Positions 15,056-17,259 of a DNA stretch of 17,259 nucleotides are shown here, one piece after another. How positions within the stretch are numbered: position 1 is the first letter of the stretch; each line of letters starts with the position of its first letter. The notes under the pieces were generated by a model, which saw nothing but the letters and a program-made list of their open reading frames with translations, ran no database searches and had not been told where the DNA came from. A program made the translations under genes and the position numbers. Source of the DNA: Actinomycetota bacterium (GTDB taxonomy: Bacteria > Acidobacteriota > Blastocatellia > Chloracidobacteriales > Chloracidobacteriaceae); assembly GCA_013298335.1 (NCBI GenBank), contig JAAFHI010000010.1:1-17259 (forward strand). The letters run 5' to 3'.

Positions 15056-16900
15056 ATGAAGAACCGCATCTTTCGACTGCCGACCCCCTTTCGCGATCCC
15101 ATTGGACAAAAAATCTTTGCCCCGGTCCGGAGCCTGCTCGAACGGTGGCTGATGTTCCACCAGCTCAACGACCTTTACGCCGAAATCATGAAAACCGATG
15201 GCGGCGACGCCCAGCGGTTTTTCGAAAACGCGCTCGCGGCCCTCAACGTCAGTTACCGGGTACTGGAAAGCGACATCGCCCGGATTCCCGCCGAAGGGAC
15301 GGTCATCGTGGCCGCCAATCATCCCTTCGGCGGCATCGAGGGCATCCTTCTGACGGCGATTTTGCGATCCGTCCGCCCGGACGTGAAGGTGATGGCGAAT
15401 CACCTCCTCGCCTGCATTCCAGAAGCCCGGCAGCATTTCATCTTCGTCGATCCCTTTGAAAAGACGGCTTCGACGCGCGCCAATCTGGGGTCGGTCCGGG
15501 AATCGCTCGGTTTTCTGAAAAACGGCGGCATGCTCGGCGTCTTTCCGGCGGGGGAAGTCGCGCACTGGAACGCCGGAAAGCGGGTCGTCACCGATCCAGA
15601 ATGGAAAACCACCGTCGCCCGCCTCGCGCGCGCGACCGGCGCGGGCATCCTTCCGGTGTACTTCGACGGCCACAACGGTGCCCTCTTCCAGATGGCCGGG
15701 GTCGTTCATCCGCGCCTGCGGACGGCCATGCTGCCCTACGAATTTCTCAACAAGCGGAATCGTTCGATTGAGGTCAGAATCGGTAACCTCATCCCGTGGA
15801 GCAAGTTAAAGACATTCGAGAATGACGCCGCGATTACCGGGTACGCCCGCGAACGGACCTACCGGCTGGCCAACCGCACCACCGACGAAAAGAAAACGCT
15901 TTTTTCGTTTTCAAATCCCTTTCGCCAGCCACCCAAACCCGGCACCGAGCCGATTGCCGCCGGAGAATCGGCGGTGTTTTTTCAGGAAGAAATCGCTTCC
16001 CTCGATCCTTCGGCCTGTCTGGTCGAAAGCGGCGAACTGTCGGTCTTCTGTGCCGAGGCGGTCGAGATTCCCCACATCGTGCGGGAAATCGGACGGCTGC
16101 GGGAGATCACGTTTCGCGGCGCGGGCGAGGGAACGGGGAAGGCCATCGACATTGATTCGTTCGACGCCTATTACCTGCACCTGTTCATCTGGAATCGCGA
16201 GAAACGGGAAGTCGTCGGCGGATACCGCATCGGTCGGTCGGATTCGATTCTGGAACGCTTCGGGAAACGCGGGCTCTACACGAGCACCCTTTTCGATTAC
16301 AAAACCGGGTTTCTGAAGGAAATCGGCCCCGCGCTGGAACTCGGTCGCAGTTTTGTCCGGGAGGAATACCAGCGGAGTTATGCCCCGTTACTGTTGCTGT
16401 GGAAGGGGATCGGGCGCTACGTCGTACAAAATCCGCGCTACCGGGTCATGTTCGGACCGGTGAGCATCACCAACGAGTATCACTCGGCGTCGCGGCGGAT
16501 GATGGTCGAATTTCTCAAGGCCCAGAATTTTCTGCCCCAACTGGCCCGGCTGGTGCGCGCGCGGACGCCCTACCAGCCGCTCACGGCGACGCTGGCGCAA
16601 ACGCTGTTTGGCGCCAGTCAACTGCCGGTTTCGGCCACCGACATTGAAGCCGTTTCCGATTTCGTGGCCGATATCGAGCCCGACGCCAAGGGCGTGCCGG
16701 TTCTCCTGCGGCAATATCTCAAACTCGGCGGAAAACTGCTGGCGTTCAACCTCGATCCGAACTTCAGCAACGCCCTCGACGGTCTGATTTTCGTGGACCT
16801 GACTCAAACCGACCGGAAATCGCTCGAACGCTACATGGGCCGGGAGGGGGTCACGACTTTTCTTGACGCGCACCGGGACGCCCTGCGCCGCGCCGGGTAA
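15056..16900 (+). CDS. OlsF-like bifunctional acyltransferase (PlsC-type plus OlsB/GNAT-type domains)
   Basis: This 614-residue protein joins two acyltransferase types. The N-terminal half (about 60-260) is PlsC/OlsA-like: NHPFGGIEG at 88-96 corresponds to the family's histidine/acidic active-site motif HPxGGxD, and FPAGE (163-167) to the glycerol-phosphate-binding block. The C-terminal half (about 300-560) resembles the OlsB acyl-ACP-dependent N-acyltransferase (GNAT-like): VVGGYRIG (387-393), ELGRSFVREEYQR (428-440) and SYAPLLLLWKGIGRY (441-455). In OlsF the C-terminal domain N-acylates ornithine and the N-terminal domain adds the second, ester-linked acyl chain, giving ornithine lipid; related fusions make glycine lipids. 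The amino acid substrate here is unknown. The acidic residue of the first motif is Glu (E95) rather than Asp. The gene is co-oriented with the epimerase and TPR genes and followed by a terminator. Confidence 0.85.
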   Translation: MKNRIFRLPTPFRDPIGQKIFAPVRSLLERWLMFHQLNDLYAEIMKTDGGDAQRFFENALAALNVSYRVLESDIARIPAEGTVIVAANHPFGGIEGILLTAILRSVRPDVKVMANHLLACIPEARQHFIFVDPFEKTASTRANLGSVRESLGFLKNGGMLGVFPAGEVAHWNAGKRVVTDPEWKTTVARLARATGAGILPVYFDGHNGALFQMAGVVHPRLRTAMLPYEFLNKRNRSIEVRIGNLIPWSKLKTFENDAAITGYARERTYRLANRTTDEKKTLFSFSNPFRQPPKPGTEPIAAGESAVFFQEEIASLDPSACLVESGELSVFCAEAVEIPHIVREIGRLREITFRGAGEGTGKAIDIDSFDAYYLHLFIWNREKREVVGGYRIGRSDSILERFGKRGLYTSTLFDYKTGFLKEIGPALELGRSFVREEYQRSYAPLLLLWKGIGRYVVQNPRYRVMFGPVSITNEYHSASRRMMVEFLKAQNFLPQLARLVRARTPYQPLTATLAQTLFGASQLPVSATDIEAVSDFVADIEPDAKGVPVLLRQYLKLGGKLLAFNLDPNFSNALDGLIFVDLTQTDRKSLERYMGREGVTTFLDAHRDALRRAG

Positions 16901-16936
16901 TTTTCGCGAAATCAACCCTTTAGAAACATTTTCCCG

Positions 16937-16976
16937 CCGCCCGTGACCGAATCTCGTCACGGGCGGTGGTCTTTAT
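16937..16976 (+). terminator. Intrinsic terminator after the OlsF-like gene
   Basis: A perfect 11-bp GC-rich stem (ccgcccgtgac, 16937-16947, with gtcacgggcgg, 16956-16966) has an 8-nt loop. The tail tggtctttat is only moderately T-rich. Confidence 0.7.
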
Positions 16977-17035
16977 GGGGCCTGATTTGGTATTTTTTCG
17001 TACCCCTGAAACATTGCCGACCGAATGCCCGGTTT

Positions 17036-17063
17036 GTTCAATGTGAACTGTGAACCCGGTTCA
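17036..17063. promoter_or_regulatory. Composite palindrome of four GTTCA/TGAAC half-sites
   Basis: The 28 bp read GTTCA-N3-TGAAC-N2-TGAAC-N3-GTTCA: two adjacent 13-bp palindromes with identical half-sites in opposite arrangement. The last half-site ends 20 nt before the ATG of the final gene, where an operator would act. Confidence 0.6.
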
Positions 17064-17083
17064 ACGATTTTCGGAACCCGACC

Positions 17084-17259
17084 ATGCCTCTGATTGAAAG
17101 TCCACCGCCCGATTCGAGGGAGCAATCCTTCAGCGGGCGACTGCACTACAAAATTCTCTCCGTCACGTTGCTGATTGCGGCACCGATGATTTTCGGCGTG
17201 GATTACCTGTTTTACCGGAATCTGCGGCGGGACCGGATCGTCGAACAGGGGCGCCAGTT
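17084..17259 (+). CDS. N terminus of a membrane protein (cut off by window end)
   Basis: Only 58 codons are present. After a short polar stretch (MPLIESPPPDSREQ) there is a positive patch (GRLHYK) and one hydrophobic segment at about residues 22-43 (ILSVTLLIAAPMIFGVDYLFY), followed by Arg-rich sequence (RNLRRDRI). This is the usual start of a two-TM sensor such as a histidine kinase, chemoreceptor or SpoIIE/RsbU-type phosphatase. A phosphatase would fit the RsbW/STAS pair upstream, but the visible part does not show it. The ATG at 17084 has no clear Shine-Dalgarno; GGAA lies 8 nt upstream. Confidence 0.6.
   Translation, partial: MPLIESPPPDSREQSFSGRLHYKILSVTLLIAAPMIFGVDYLFYRNLRRDRIVEQGRQ

Overview
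This is a gene-dense, GC-rich bacterial chromosome segment of ordinary housekeeping and accessory genes. I see no mobile element, phage gene, CRISPR array, rRNA or tRNA. The organism is probably Gram-negative: there is a secreted TPR protein, a likely lipoprotein and an OlsF-like aminolipid acyltransferase fusion. About half of the genes have no visible Shine-Dalgarno sequence, and the mix (NrdR, long-form pyrophosphatase, LarC, DUF444/YhbH, SpoIIAA/RsbW-type regulators) does not point to one familiar genus. I would guess a sparsely sampled, non-proteobacterial lineage and cannot name it.

Layout. 1-690 (+): 3' part of a 2Fe-2S ferredoxin-type protein, ending in a strong terminator. 715-2049 (-): nth (endonuclease III) followed by a zinc-ribbon membrane protein. 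2318-3702 (+): DJ-1/PfpI protein and a putative lipoprotein, divergent from nth. 3716-10870 (-): a long run of co-oriented genes, in transcription order alpha/beta hydrolase, DUF444 VWA protein, coiled-coil protein, phosphoglycerate dehydrogenase-like protein, [terminator], nrdR, [terminator], larC, inorganic pyrophosphatase. 11098-16900 (+): RsbW-like kinase, STAS anti-sigma antagonist, [terminator], NAD-dependent epimerase, secreted TPR protein, OlsF-like acyltransferase, [terminator]. 17084-end (+): start of a membrane protein behind a striking four-half-site palindrome.

How the genes work together. The clearest functional pair is the RsbW-type kinase plus SpoIIAA-type STAS antagonist, the core of a partner-switching module; no sigma factor or phosphatase lies between them. 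The epimerase, TPR protein and acyltransferase are co-oriented and may serve the envelope, but this is inference. LarC has no LarA, LarB or LarE here, and DUF444 lacks its usual partners PrkA and SpoVR in this window.

Most unusual: a twelve-unit His-terminated heptad array inside LarC, a ten-heptad coiled coil with the same 21-bp period, a structured leader just upstream of the DUF444 ribosome binding site, a 28-bp composite palindrome before the last gene, and several strong hairpins lacking terminator tails. I did not find a convincing new multi-gene defence or mobile system.
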